From Pseudomonas gessardii (GTDB lineage Bacteria; Pseudomonadota; Gammaproteobacteria; Pseudomonadales; Pseudomonadaceae): 38,729 bases of DNA. Of the stretch, positions 16,172 through 24,468 are shown piece by piece. Every line of letters begins with the position of its first letter. Within the stretch, counting starts at the first letter, position 1. The stretch is from the NCBI RefSeq assembly GCF_001983165.1, contig NZ_MNPU01000058.1, forward strand, positions 1 through 38,729. The letters run 5' to 3'. Under the pieces are notes generated by a model. The model was given only the letters and a program-made list of their open reading frames with translations. It did not search any database and was not told the DNA's origin. The position numbers and the translations under genes were made by a program.

Positions 16172-16642
16172 TCAATGGTTCATATGATGACCACCAGCAC
16201 TACCCAGGCTGCGGGCCGGGGCCTGGATTTCGAGGGTCTGCTTGTCACCCTTGGCATCTTCCACCGTCAGGGTCAGCGGCACCTGGTCGCCTTCCTTGAT
16301 CTGGCCCGTCAGGCCCATCAGCATCACGTGATAACCCTCGGGATCAAGCTTCACCGCCTGGCCGGCCGGCAGTGCCACGGCATCTACCGGGCCCATGCGC
16401 ATGACGTCGTCTTTCATGCTCATCTCATGAATCTGCACTTCCTTGGCCACCGGGGACTTGACGCTCAGCAGCTTGCTGTCGCTGTCGGCGGTGAGGGTCA
16501 TGAATGCCCCGCTCGAATGCTGCCCCGGTACGGTGGCGCGGGCCCAGGCATCGCTGACCTGGACCTGGGCGCTGGCGTGGGCGGCGAGGCCCAGCAGGGA
16601 GAGGCCGAGGGCGATGCGCTTGAGGGTGTGGACAGCAGTCAT
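16172..16642 (-). CDS. Periplasmic copper chaperone PCu(A)C
   Basis: A 156-residue protein with a signal peptide (cleavage after ASA) and the complete copper motif H-x10-M-x21-H-x-M: His72, Met83, His105, Met107. DAWARATVPGQHSSGAFMTL is the family opening. PCu(A)C delivers Cu(I) to cytochrome oxidase subunit II, often with SCO. ATG 16642 overlaps the stop of the SCO gene (TAATG), and GGAGG lies inside the end of that gene, so translation is coupled. The C-terminus ends GGHHMNH, a further potential metal ligand. Confidence 0.9.
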   Translation of the reverse strand: MTAVHTLKRIALGLSLLGLAAHASAQVQVSDAWARATVPGQHSSGAFMTLTADSDSKLLSVKSPVAKEVQIHEMSMKDDVMRMGPVDAVALPAGQAVKLDPEGYHVMLMGLTGQIKEGDQVPLTLTVEDAKGDKQTLEIQAPARSLGSAGGHHMNH

Positions 16643-17247
16643 TAGCAGACCTCCATGACGGTGAGCAGGTCTTCTGCGCACTCTTTGGCGTTAAGGGATG
16701 CCGACAGGCCCAGGCGCAGGTTGCTGCGGGTGTCGAACACAAAACTGGTGGCGGTGTGGGACAGGGTGTAGGTGTCGCCTGCGGGGATCTTTTCATAAAA
16801 GATCCCGAACTCCTTGGCGGCCACGGCGATTTCTTCCGGCGTGCCGTAGAGCGCTTCGAAGCTGGGGTCGAAGGCCTTGACGTAGGCGTCGAGCACTTCG
16901 GGCGTATCGCGTTCCGGGTCCAGGGTGATAAAGATCACCTGCATGATTTCGCCGTCGCGGCCCATCAGCTTCTTGGCCTGGGCCATGCGCGCCAGGGTGG
17001 TGGGGCACACGGCCGGGCACTGGGTGAACCCGAAGAACACCACCGGCATCAAGCCGCGAAACGAAGTCAGGGTCACGGTTTCGCCGGCGGTATTCTTGAG
17101 CTTGAACGTGCGGCCCATGATCTTGTTGCTCAGATCCTTGCCGTACTTGAAATTCAGCTTGGGGCCGGTGTCACAGCCGCTCAGCAGGCCCAGGCCCAGC
17201 AGGCCCATACCGGTGAGGACCTTGCGGCGGGTGAGTAACGTATTCAT
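16642..17247 (-). CDS. SCO family copper-binding lipoprotein
   Basis: A 201-residue thioredoxin-fold protein. The N-terminus has RRKVLTGMGLLGLGLLSGC with Cys25 as a lipidation site. The metal site is CPAVCP (Cys77, Cys81) with the distal His164 in TLSHTATSFVFD. SCO proteins load or reduce the CuA site of cytochrome c oxidase. It is the first gene of a two-gene unit with PCu(A)C, and is divergent from the CopD-like gene across a 329-base control region. Confidence 0.9.
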   Translation of the reverse strand: MNTLLTRRKVLTGMGLLGLGLLSGCDTGPKLNFKYGKDLSNKIMGRTFKLKNTAGETVTLTSFRGLMPVVFFGFTQCPAVCPTTLARMAQAKKLMGRDGEIMQVIFITLDPERDTPEVLDAYVKAFDPSFEALYGTPEEIAVAAKEFGIFYEKIPAGDTYTLSHTATSFVFDTRSNLRLGLSASLNAKECAEDLLTVMEVC

Positions 17248-17360
17248 GAAGTGGGCGTCCCGTGAAGCGCCTGACGGCTGCGCATAACAGGTCAGTCAGG
17301 CTTTGAAAAGCGGTGAACAAGCAGGGTGGGTAGTCTACCGGTGTTGATCACGCTTGATAA

Positions 17361-17439
17361 TCTGCGACGTTCTGCCACAGGGGCGGTCGCCACCTTACCA
17401 GCCGAGGGGGCGATTGCGTCTGTGGCACACTGTCGCAGA
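17361..17439. promoter_or_regulatory. Inverted repeat resembling paired RegA/RoxR sites
   Basis: CTGTGGCA-N5-TCGCAGA occurs twice in opposite orientation: 17420-17439 on the plus strand and 17361-17380 on the minus strand, 39 bases apart. Each contains GTGGC-N5-GTCGC, close to the degenerate RegA/ActR/RoxR redox-regulator consensus (one mismatch by my recollection). It lies between sco and the copD-like gene, at a distance that could serve both. The symmetry is seen; the identity of the binding protein is inferred. Confidence 0.45.
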
Positions 17440-17499
17440 CGCCTTGAAACGCCCGGCGTACAAGGCTTTGGGCAAATGTTTCAACGATTATCAGGGCTC

Positions 17500-17513
17500 T
17501 TGACCCGCATCAA
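17500..17513 (+). promoter_or_regulatory. Anr/FNR box upstream of the copD-like gene
   Basis: TTGACCCGCATCAA matches TTGAT-N4-ATCAA with one mismatch and is centred 70 bases before ATG 17577. The rest of 17248-17576 holds the inverted repeat described separately and no gene. Confidence 0.6.
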
Positions 17514-17576
17514 GGCAGCGTCCCCCCGGCCTGGGGCACAGTCACGCCATACGGACCGGCCCACTGTGAGGCGCTG

Positions 17577-18020
17577 ATGCTCTATCTCCTGTTTCTGCTG
17601 GCCCATCTGTTCGCGGCGCTGATGTTTATCGGCACGGTGTTCTTTGAAGTACTGATCCTCGCCAGCGTGCACAAGCAACTGCCGGCCCGCGTCATGCTGC
17701 TGGTGGAGCAGGGCATCGGCAACCGTGCCAGGGCCTTGATGCCGTGGGTGCTGCTGGTGCTGTTCGGCGCGGGTATCGGCATGGTCTGGTTGCGCTATCT
17801 GCCGGTGCTGGCGGCGCCATCGAGTTCGGCATTCGGCGCCTTGCTGACCCTCAAGTTGATCCTCGCCGCCAGTGTGCTGATGCATTTTTTGCTGACGGTG
17901 TGGCTGATGCGTCGTGGGCGGGTCAGCGCGGCCTATTTGCGCTTCGTTCATCTGAGCCTGTTCTGCCATATGGTCGCCATTGTGTTGCTGGCCAAAAGCA
18001 TGTTTTACATCACCTGGTAA
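17577..18020 (+). CDS. CopD-like integral membrane protein
   Basis: A 147-residue protein with four hydrophobic segments (about 1-30, 52-75, 80-105, 120-145). His9 in LLAHLFAA and His103, His124 and His130 near helix ends could bind copper or heme. It resembles the short CopD-family proteins seen beside heme and oxidase genes in pseudomonads. GAGG precedes ATG 17577. The gene sits between two Anr boxes, is divergent from sco and lies upstream of the HemN paralog, which suggests a job in metal or heme supply under low oxygen. Confidence 0.65.
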   Translation: MLYLLFLLAHLFAALMFIGTVFFEVLILASVHKQLPARVMLLVEQGIGNRARALMPWVLLVLFGAGIGMVWLRYLPVLAAPSSSAFGALLTLKLILAASVLMHFLLTVWLMRRGRVSAAYLRFVHLSLFCHMVAIVLLAKSMFYITW

Positions 18021-18041
18021 CCCCCCTCGTATTCCCTGGCC

Positions 18042-18055
18042 TTGATGCATATCAA
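18042..18055 (+). promoter_or_regulatory. Perfect Anr/FNR box upstream of the HemN paralog operon
   Basis: TTGATGCATATCAA matches the consensus TTGAT-N4-ATCAA exactly. If placed at -41.5, as in class II FNR promoters, transcription would start near 18090 and the -10 would be CACAAT (18078-18083), four of six matches to TATAAT. This supports anaerobic or microaerobic activation of the two downstream genes. Confidence 0.8.
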
Positions 18056-18113
18056 GGTGCGCTGTCCGGTCGCACCGCACAATGATCCACCGTAGCCAGA
18101 CCCGGAGGCCGTC

Positions 18114-19439
18114 ATGCTCACTGTCATTCATCCCGCCCGCGAGTGGCGCCTGCGCCGTGACCAAAGCGTGCTGGACCAGGGCCAGGTCGACATCGGCAAA
18201 TTTCATACGGGGATCGGCTCCCTCGACCTGTTGCGCGCCATGCGCAGCAGTCGCCAGCGCCAACGCCCCTTGGCGCTGAACCTGCAATGGCCGGCGGGCC
18301 TGGTGGCCGATGACTACCTGGACGCGTTGGAGCAGGAAATCCACCTGGTCGGTTGCCACGTGGGCGGGCGCCAGCCGGTGGATCAATTCCATCTGGGCGG
18401 CGCTACCCCGGCGATGGCCGACCTGCAGCGGTTGATGGCGCACCTGCGCAGTCGCCTGCATTTTCTCGAGCATGACCAGGGTGACTACAGCCTCGACCTC
18501 GACCCGCTGCACACCGACTGGGCGACCATGGGCCGCCTGCGTGAACTGGGCTTCAATCACATCAATATCGGCGTGTCGGATGCCAGTAGCGACGTCACAC
18601 CTTCGGTGGCCGGCTATCAAGACCCGGCGCCCATCCAGTCGCTGATCGACGCGGCGCGCACCCTGGGCTTTCGCTCGGTGAATGTCGACCTCGGGTATGG
18701 CCACGCCTGGCAGACCTGCAACAGCTTTGCAGCCAAGCTGGCCAGCCTGATCGCCCTCGAGCCGGACCGCCTGCAAGTGTTCGACTATGCCCAGGCCCCC
18801 CGGCGCTACCAGCAGCAACGGGCGCGGGCGCTGTCGTCGAATGCCGACAAGTGCGCGATGCGCGCGATCGCCTTCCAGCACCTGGAAGCTGCCGGTTATC
18901 ACTACATTGGCCTGGGCCAGTTCGTACGCCCTGACGATGACCTGGCGCTGGCCCAGGAACACGGACGCCTGAGCCGCAATTGCCAGGGCTTTACCCGTCA
19001 TGGTTACTGCGACCATATCGGCTTTGGCCTGGGCGCCATCAGCCAGCTCGACAACCTGTATGCGCAAAACACCGACGACCTGGCGCGCTATCGTCAGCAG
19101 TTGGACAGCGACCTGTTGCCCACCGCCCGCGGCTGGCGCTGCGAGGCGGGCGATCAGATCCGTCAGCATGTCATGGAGCGCCTGGCCTGTGACCTGGAGT
19201 TGGATATCCAGGCGCTGGAGCGCCGTTATGGTGTGATTTTTTCCCGCTACTTTTCGGCGATCTGGCCGTTGCTGGAGCATCTGCACCAGGACGGCCTGAT
19301 CGACTTGTCCGAGCGCTTCCTCTGTGTGCTGCCTGCGGGCCGGCAGCGGGTCGAAGCCCTCTGCGCGCTGTTTGACCGGGCAGGCAGCGCGGTTCCCCCT
19401 TGCTCCAACGATGAGACCATCGACCATGAAAGCGTTTGA
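18114..19439 (+). CDS. HemN-like paralog lacking the radical-SAM cysteines
   Basis: A 441-residue protein aligned along its length with the adjacent hemN product. Shared: QFHLGGATP (HemN QLHLGGGTP), SLDLDPLHTDW, RLRELGFNHINIGVSD, YIGLGQFVRPDDDLALAQ and NCQGFTRHGYCDHIGFGLGA. Where HemN has the iron-sulfur motif CxxxCxxC, this protein reads LALNLQWPAGLV with no Cys (residues 53-64), so it should not bind the [4Fe-4S] cluster or cleave SAM. The frame is intact with a strong GGAGG site, so it is maintained, not a decaying pseudogene. A structural or regulatory partner of HemN, or a heme-binding protein, is possible. It overlaps hemN by 14 bases. Confidence 0.75.
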   Translation: MLTVIHPAREWRLRRDQSVLDQGQVDIGKFHTGIGSLDLLRAMRSSRQRQRPLALNLQWPAGLVADDYLDALEQEIHLVGCHVGGRQPVDQFHLGGATPAMADLQRLMAHLRSRLHFLEHDQGDYSLDLDPLHTDWATMGRLRELGFNHINIGVSDASSDVTPSVAGYQDPAPIQSLIDAARTLGFRSVNVDLGYGHAWQTCNSFAAKLASLIALEPDRLQVFDYAQAPRRYQQQRARALSSNADKCAMRAIAFQHLEAAGYHYIGLGQFVRPDDDLALAQEHGRLSRNCQGFTRHGYCDHIGFGLGAISQLDNLYAQNTDDLARYRQQLDSDLLPTARGWRCEAGDQIRQHVMERLACDLELDIQALERRYGVIFSRYFSAIWPLLEHLHQDGLIDLSERFLCVLPAGRQRVEALCALFDRAGSAVPPCSNDETIDHESV

Positions 19440-20811
19440 GTTCAACCGGGCCCTGGTGCAGAAATACGACCGCCCGGGGCCGCGCTACACCTCGTACCCG
19501 ACGGCGCCGCAGTTTCATTCGGCGTTTGCCCTGGATGACTATCGGCAGGCAGTAGCGGCCAGCAACCATGGGGTGGCCCCCAAGGCCTTGTCGGTATACA
19601 TCCATATACCGTTCTGCCAGAGCCTTTGTTACTACTGCGGTTGCCACAAGATCATCACGCGCAAGACCCATCGCGCCGTGGAGTACCTGAGCTACCTCAA
19701 GCGCGAAATCCAGATGCAGGCCGCGCTGTTCGACCGCACGCGGCCCCTGACCCAGTTGCACCTGGGGGGCGGTACGCCGACCTATCTGGACGATGCGCAA
19801 CTGGCCGAGTTGATGGCAAGCCTGGCGCAGGGCTTCAGCCTGGATACCAGCGACAACCATGAGTTTTCCATTGAGGTCGACCCGCGCACCATCAGCGTGG
19901 AACGCATCCATAACCTGCGCGGGCTGGGCTTCAATCGCCTGAGTTTTGGTGTGCAGGACTTTGATGCCGATGTGCAGGCGGCGGTCAATCGCGTGCAGAG
20001 CGAAGAGCAGATTGTGCAGTTGGTCGCGGCCGCCCGGCAGGCACGCTTCAAGTCCATCAGCGTGGACCTGATCTACGGCCTGCCATTGCAGACCGTGGCC
20101 AGTTTCGACGTGACCCTGGGCAAGCTGATTGCCCTGCGCCCGGACCGTGTGGCGGCCTACAGCTACGCGCATTTGCCCACGCAAATCCGCGCCCAGCGCA
20201 TGATCCGCCCCGAAGACATGCCACCGCCGGAGCGCAAGCTGGAGCTGCTGGAGTTGACCATTCGCCGGCTGACCGAAGCGGGTTATGTGTACATCGGCAT
20301 GGACCACTTTGCCTTGCCCGACGACGAACTGGCCCTGGCCCGGGCCAATGGCACCTTGCAGCGCAATTTCCAGGGCTACTCGACCCATGCCGATTGCGAC
20401 CTGATCGGGCTGGGCGTGTCGGCCATCGGCAAGGTGGGCGACAGCTACAGCCAGAGCGTCAAGGAGTTGTCCCAGTACTACGCGCGGATCGACGCCGGGT
20501 TGTTGCCGGTGCAGCGCGGCTACCGCCTGAACGCCGATGACGTGTTGCGCCGGGACGTGATCAACGGCCTGATGTGCCATGGGCGCATTGACTTTGCCGG
20601 GGTCGAGGCGGGGCATGCGATCCGCTTTACCGAATACTTTGCCCAGGCGTTGTCACAGTTGGATGAGCAAGTGGCGGATGGTTTGCTGCATGTCGAGGAC
20701 GATGGGGTGCAGTTGCTGCCCCAGGGGCAACTGATGGTGCGCAGCGTGGCGATGGCGTTTGATGCGTACCTGGGTGGGCAGCAGAAGGGGCAGTTTTCCC
20801 GCACGGTCTGA
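19426..20811 (+). CDS. hemN: Oxygen-independent coproporphyrinogen III oxidase
   Basis: A 461-residue radical-SAM enzyme. It converts coproporphyrinogen III to protoporphyrinogen IX without oxygen, in the cytoplasm. Key features are RPGPRYTSYPTAPQF (16-30), YIHIPFCQSLCYYCGC with cluster ligands Cys64, Cys68, Cys71, then LHLGGGTPTYL and the C-terminal HemN domain. Start ATG 19426 lies inside the end of the paralog gene, implying translational coupling and control from the upstream Anr box, as is known for hemN in Pseudomonas. Length is normal for HemN. It is followed by a hairpin that separates it from the convergent gene. Confidence 0.95.
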   Translation: MKAFEFNRALVQKYDRPGPRYTSYPTAPQFHSAFALDDYRQAVAASNHGVAPKALSVYIHIPFCQSLCYYCGCHKIITRKTHRAVEYLSYLKREIQMQAALFDRTRPLTQLHLGGGTPTYLDDAQLAELMASLAQGFSLDTSDNHEFSIEVDPRTISVERIHNLRGLGFNRLSFGVQDFDADVQAAVNRVQSEEQIVQLVAAARQARFKSISVDLIYGLPLQTVASFDVTLGKLIALRPDRVAAYSYAHLPTQIRAQRMIRPEDMPPPERKLELLELTIRRLTEAGYVYIGMDHFALPDDELALARANGTLQRNFQGYSTHADCDLIGLGVSAIGKVGDSYSQSVKELSQYYARIDAGLLPVQRGYRLNADDVLRRDVINGLMCHGRIDFAGVEAGHAIRFTEYFAQALSQLDEQVADGLLHVEDDGVQLLPQGQLMVRSVAMAFDAYLGGQQKGQFSRTV

Positions 20812-20827
20812 CCACCGAATCCACCCT

Positions 20828-20857
20828 TGTGGCGAGGGGACAAGCCCCCTCGCCACA
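20828..20857. terminator. REP-like hairpin between convergent genes
   Basis: TGTGGCGAGGGG (20828-20839) pairs perfectly with CCCCTCGCCACA (20846-20857) around a six-base loop. It sits between the ends of hemN and the metal-dependent hydrolase gene. There is no U-tract, so it may act as a REP-type mRNA end stabiliser or bidirectional stop. Confidence 0.55.
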
Positions 20858-20874
20858 GCCCCCCTCACCACGGC

Positions 20875-21720
20875 TCAGGTATAGGCACCTGCCGCGCCGT
20901 TGGTGCGCTCAATCTCTTCCACCAGCTTATCAATCCCCTCCAAGCGTGCCCGGTTGTCGTGATCCCATGGATGAAACCCCGGCTTGAAATACTGCAGCCA
21001 CGGCCGCGCCATGCGCGGGAACACGCCCTTGGGCCCGTAGAGAAACTTCAGCATCCGCCAGAAACCCTTCAGATGCCCGCCCGCGCGGCGATCGGCGATC
21101 AGCAGGCGCAGGTGGAAATCAAACACCACCAGCCAGAAAAACACCGTGGTGAACAGCATGGTCCCGGTGCGCAGCAGATAGCGCTTGGGCCCTGGTTTGA
21201 TCACGCTGTTCCACACATCAAAGGCCACGGCCTTGTGCTCGGTTTCTTCGAGGGCATGCCAGTACCACATCTGTTGGTAGCCTTTGAGCGAATCACCAAA
21301 ACGCGTGGGGTCGCTGAGCAGGATTTCCGCGAGCATCGCCGTGTAGTGTTCCAGGGCGATGGTCACCGCCAGGTTGAAGGACGGCGGCAAGTGTTTCTTT
21401 TGCAGGTCGAGCATAAATTTCAAGCGGCGGTCCAGCAGGTGGGCCGGCAGACCGGCGGCTTGAAGCAGCTCGTTGTAGGCCACGTGCTCGCGGCTGTGCA
21501 TGGCCTCCTGGCCGATAAAACCCTGGATCTCCTTTTTCAACGCCGGGTCGTCGATGCGCTGGCGATAGTGGCGCACGCTGTCCATGAAGAACAATTCGCC
21601 CTGGGGAAACAGCAACGACAGGGCATTGAAAAAGTGCGTGATGAACGGGCCTTGCTCGTGCCAGTCCTTGATGCGTTCGGCAGGCAGGGTAAAACGCAGG
21701 TCGCGGCGAATGGGCAGCAT
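20875..21720 (-). CDS. Predicted metal-dependent hydrolase (PF10118 type)
   Basis: A 281-residue protein with a ferritin-like pattern of Glu/His residues: GFIGQEAMHSREHVAYNE near residue 70 and ALEHYTAMLAE plus WHALEETEHKAVAFDVW near residues 120-160, as expected for a di-metal helical bundle. This matches the family called predicted metal-dependent hydrolase. One hydrophobic segment (about 185-205) suggests membrane contact. The substrate is unknown. It is the last gene of a three-gene unit after the monooxygenase and SDR genes and adjoins the SDR end directly (stop and start share base 21720), so its role is probably in the same lipid-oxidation pathway. Confidence 0.8.
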   Translation of the reverse strand: MLPIRRDLRFTLPAERIKDWHEQGPFITHFFNALSLLFPQGELFFMDSVRHYRQRIDDPALKKEIQGFIGQEAMHSREHVAYNELLQAAGLPAHLLDRRLKFMLDLQKKHLPPSFNLAVTIALEHYTAMLAEILLSDPTRFGDSLKGYQQMWYWHALEETEHKAVAFDVWNSVIKPGPKRYLLRTGTMLFTTVFFWLVVFDFHLRLLIADRRAGGHLKGFWRMLKFLYGPKGVFPRMARPWLQYFKPGFHPWDHDNRARLEGIDKLVEEIERTNGAAGAYT

Positions 21721-22616
21721 TATGGCGACTCCTGTTCAGAGAGGGGGGAGGGTGGCAGGGCCTTGCGCTGTTTCGGTGCCATGCGCCGGCTGGCGAACAC
21801 CACCAGCCCTTGGTAGGCCGCCGGCAGCCAGCGCGCGAGCAGGTCCAGGGCGTAGGCGTCGCGGCCGATCAGCACGCGGCGCTTGTTCTTGCGCACGCCC
21901 TGCAGGATGACCTTGGCGGCCTGGTCGGCGTCGGTGATAAACAGTTTTTCGAAGTCGGCGCGGGCCTGTTGTTCGCTGTGGATCAGGAACCCGGTCATGT
22001 TCGCGTCGATCCGGCTGCTGCGGCAGATGTCGGTGCGGATCCCACCGGGATGCACGCAGGTGGCCGAGACGCCGCTGCGTTGCAAATCCAGCTCCTGGCG
22101 CAGGGACTCGGTAAAGCCGCGCACCGCGAACTTGGTGGCGTTGTAGCCGCTCATGCCGGGCTGGGCGAACAGGCCGAACACGCTGGAGGTGTTGACCACA
22201 TGCCCCTCGCCGCTGGCCTTGAGGTAGGGCAGAAAGGCCTTGGTGCCGTACACCACCCCCCAGAAATTAATGCCGACGATCCACTCCAGGTCGGCGTAGT
22301 CCACACCTTCCACGGTGCTCGACAGGGCCACCCCGGCATTGTTGAAAATCAAATTCACCTGGCCGTGTTCTGCCGCGCAACTGGCGGCCCAATCCTCCAT
22401 GGCCTGGCGGTCGGCAACATCCACCTCCCTTGACGTCACGCGGATCGGCGCCAGGCTGCTGCGCTGGATCAGCTCCACGGTTTGTTGCAGGCCGGCCTGG
22501 TTCTTGTCCGCCAGGGCCAGGTGACAACCCTCGCGCGCCAGGGCCAGGGCCAAGGCGCGGCCCATGCCGGACGCGGCACCGGTGATGGCCGCCACGCGGC
22601 CATTGAATGACTTCAT
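21720..22616 (-). CDS. Short-chain dehydrogenase/reductase, candidate secondary alcohol dehydrogenase
   Basis: A 298-residue SDR from ATG 22616; the longer in-frame start lies inside the upstream gene. Cofactor loop TGAASGMG (12-19), NAG (93-95), catalytic Ser144, Tyr158 and Lys162 in SGYNATK. The C-terminal extension is typical of SDRs found beside Baeyer-Villiger monooxygenases. The start overlaps the monooxygenase stop in ATGA. By context it would interconvert a secondary alcohol and a ketone. From memory, P. fluorescens DSM 50106 has an alcohol dehydrogenase, a BVMO and an esterase clustered in this way. Confidence 0.8.
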   Translation of the reverse strand: MKSFNGRVAAITGAASGMGRALALALAREGCHLALADKNQAGLQQTVELIQRSSLAPIRVTSREVDVADRQAMEDWAASCAAEHGQVNLIFNNAGVALSSTVEGVDYADLEWIVGINFWGVVYGTKAFLPYLKASGEGHVVNTSSVFGLFAQPGMSGYNATKFAVRGFTESLRQELDLQRSGVSATCVHPGGIRTDICRSSRIDANMTGFLIHSEQQARADFEKLFITDADQAAKVILQGVRKNKRRVLIGRDAYALDLLARWLPAAYQGLVVFASRRMAPKQRKALPPSPLSEQESP

Positions 22617-24169
22617 GACAGGCTTCCTTCTGCGGTGGCATGGGGTGGCGCGACGGGACGCGGTGTGGCGCCGGTCAATAGTGGCGTGACCTGATAATCG
22701 CGTAGGGCGAACTGGCGGGTGACCTGTTTGAAGCGCCAGGTCGAGCCGGGCCACAACGTCGTATTTTTGCCGGTGCGCGGGTCGAGGTACCAACTGCGGC
22801 AGCCGCCGGTGTTCCAGATAGTGCGCTGGAGTTTTGCCTGGATTTGCTGGTTGTAGGCGCTTTCCACGGCTGGCTTGACCTCGACCGTGGCGATTTGCTG
22901 GCGGCGCATCTGTTGCAGGGCATCGAGGATGTAGGTGACCTGTGCCTCGATCATCAGAATCATCGAGTTGTGGCCCAGCCCGGTGTTGGGCCCGACGATC
23001 AGGAACAGGTTCGGATAGCCCGGCACGGTGGTGCCCTTGTACGCATGGGCGCCATCGCGCCAGGCCTCCATCAGGTCAATGCCGCCGCGCCCGATGATGC
23101 AGTCGCGGGGCAGGGGATCGGTAGCCTGGAACCCGGTGCCGAAGATCAGGCAATCAGCCGGGTGCTTGATGCCATCGGCGGTGACGACCCCGTCGGCCTC
23201 GATTCGCAGTACAGCGTCGGTGACCACTTCGACATTGCTGCGTGACAGCGCTGGGTAGTAGTCGTTGGAGATCAGTACGCGCTTGCAGCCGATGGTGTAA
23301 TCCGGCCGCAGGACTTTGCGCAGGGAAGGGCGCGCCACTTGTTTGTGCAGATGGCGCACGGCGATTTTCTGCACCACTTTCATCAGGCGCGGGTGCAGCG
23401 CAAAGCCCACCACCCGACCTTCCAGGGCCCAGTAGAAAGCCCCGCGCACCAGGCGCTGGGTGAACGGCAGATGCTTGAACACCCAGCGCTCAAAACCTGA
23501 AATGGGGCGGTCCGGCTTGGGCATGATCCACGGCGGGGTGCGCTGGAACAGGTCCAGGTGCGCCACGTGGGGGGCGATACGCGGCACGAACTGGATCGCA
23601 CTGGCGCCGGTGCCAATCACCGCCACACGCTTGCCCTTGAGTGAATAGTCGTGGTCCCAGTGCTGGGAGTGAAAGCGCTTGCCCTTGAAACTGTCCAACC
23701 CCGGAATATCCGGCAGTGCCGGGCGGGACAGTCCCCCCATCCCCGACACCAGTACCCGTGCACTGACGCGGCGGCCATTGCTGAACTGCAATTGCCAGCG
23801 TTGCAGTTGCTCGTCGAACACCGCCTGTTGCAGGCCCATGCCAAAACGCAGGTACGGCGCCAACTCAAAGCGCTGTGCGCAATGTTCCAGGTAGGCACGG
23901 ATTTCCGCCTGGGGGGCGAACTGGCGGGTCCAGTCGGGGTTGGGCGCAAAGGAAAACGAATAGACGTGGGATTGCACATCACAGGCGCAGCCCGGGTAGT
24001 GGTTGTCGCGCCAGGTGCCGCCCAGGGAGTCGGCCTGTTCGGCAATAAAGAAGTCGTCGAGCCCGGCTTGCTTGAGTTTGATCGCCATGCACAGGCCGGC
24101 GAAGCCTGAGCCAATGATCGCGATATCGACGCAATCTGCCGGGCCGCTTGGCTGGGTAGAGGCATTCAT
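22613..24169 (-). CDS. Flavin-binding monooxygenase, type I Baeyer-Villiger family
   Basis: A 518-residue FAD/NADPH enzyme. Two Rossmann motifs, GSGFAG (20-25) and GTGAS (186-190), flank the Baeyer-Villiger fingerprint F-x-G-x3-H-x3-W (Phe161, Gly163, His167, Trp171 in FKGKRFHSQHWD). This fingerprint separates BVMOs from plain flavin monooxygenases. The expected reaction is insertion of oxygen beside a ketone to give an ester. It is the first gene of a minus-strand unit with the SDR and PF10118 genes. About 300 bp of AT-rich DNA separate it from the divergent hydrolase gene. Confidence 0.88.
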   Translation of the reverse strand: MNASTQPSGPADCVDIAIIGSGFAGLCMAIKLKQAGLDDFFIAEQADSLGGTWRDNHYPGCACDVQSHVYSFSFAPNPDWTRQFAPQAEIRAYLEHCAQRFELAPYLRFGMGLQQAVFDEQLQRWQLQFSNGRRVSARVLVSGMGGLSRPALPDIPGLDSFKGKRFHSQHWDHDYSLKGKRVAVIGTGASAIQFVPRIAPHVAHLDLFQRTPPWIMPKPDRPISGFERWVFKHLPFTQRLVRGAFYWALEGRVVGFALHPRLMKVVQKIAVRHLHKQVARPSLRKVLRPDYTIGCKRVLISNDYYPALSRSNVEVVTDAVLRIEADGVVTADGIKHPADCLIFGTGFQATDPLPRDCIIGRGGIDLMEAWRDGAHAYKGTTVPGYPNLFLIVGPNTGLGHNSMILMIEAQVTYILDALQQMRRQQIATVEVKPAVESAYNQQIQAKLQRTIWNTGGCRSWYLDPRTGKNTTLWPGSTWRFKQVTRQFALRDYQVTPLLTGATPRPVAPPHATAEGSLS

Positions 24170-24468
24170 AGGGTGTCCCTCGTGGGCTGTGGGCGCCTTA
24201 CGGGTGTTGACATCGGATGTGCTCCTTTTTTGTTTTGGCTTTTAGATAGAACACCATTGCAAAGAAAAATTGTATTTATTATTTTAAAAAAGATTTTAAA
24301 TAATCTACCTGAAAATGTCGTCTACGCTAGACCCTTGTCCTTTATGTGCGATTTGTCCGACGGACGAACGCTTGACGCACGCAGTTGAAGTCCAGGGTGT
24401 GGACGATGGCTGAGGTCTTGACCAATATCGGTCGGATCGCCAGCAGCAGGGAAGCAGAGGACCGAGCT
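24170..24468. promoter_or_regulatory. AT-rich divergent control region of the BVMO and hydrolase genes
   Basis: The stretch 24225-24310 is strikingly AT-rich against a GC-rich background. It contains the palindrome AGATTTTAAATAATCT (24291-24306). Further along, GTCCG-A-CGGAC (24355-24365) is a second small palindrome that could be an operator. In-frame starts for the hydrolase at 24385 and 24406 lie here but lack ribosome sites. Confidence 0.45.

Noticed and set aside
17344..17358. Possible third Anr site, TTGATCACGCTTGAT
   Set aside because: Two direct half-sites rather than the inverted TTGAT-N4-ATCAA arrangement, so not a credible FNR-type box.
17481..19445. 654-residue open frame on the minus strand
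   Set aside because: Antisense to the CopD-like and HemN-paralog genes, low-complexity translation, no ribosome site.
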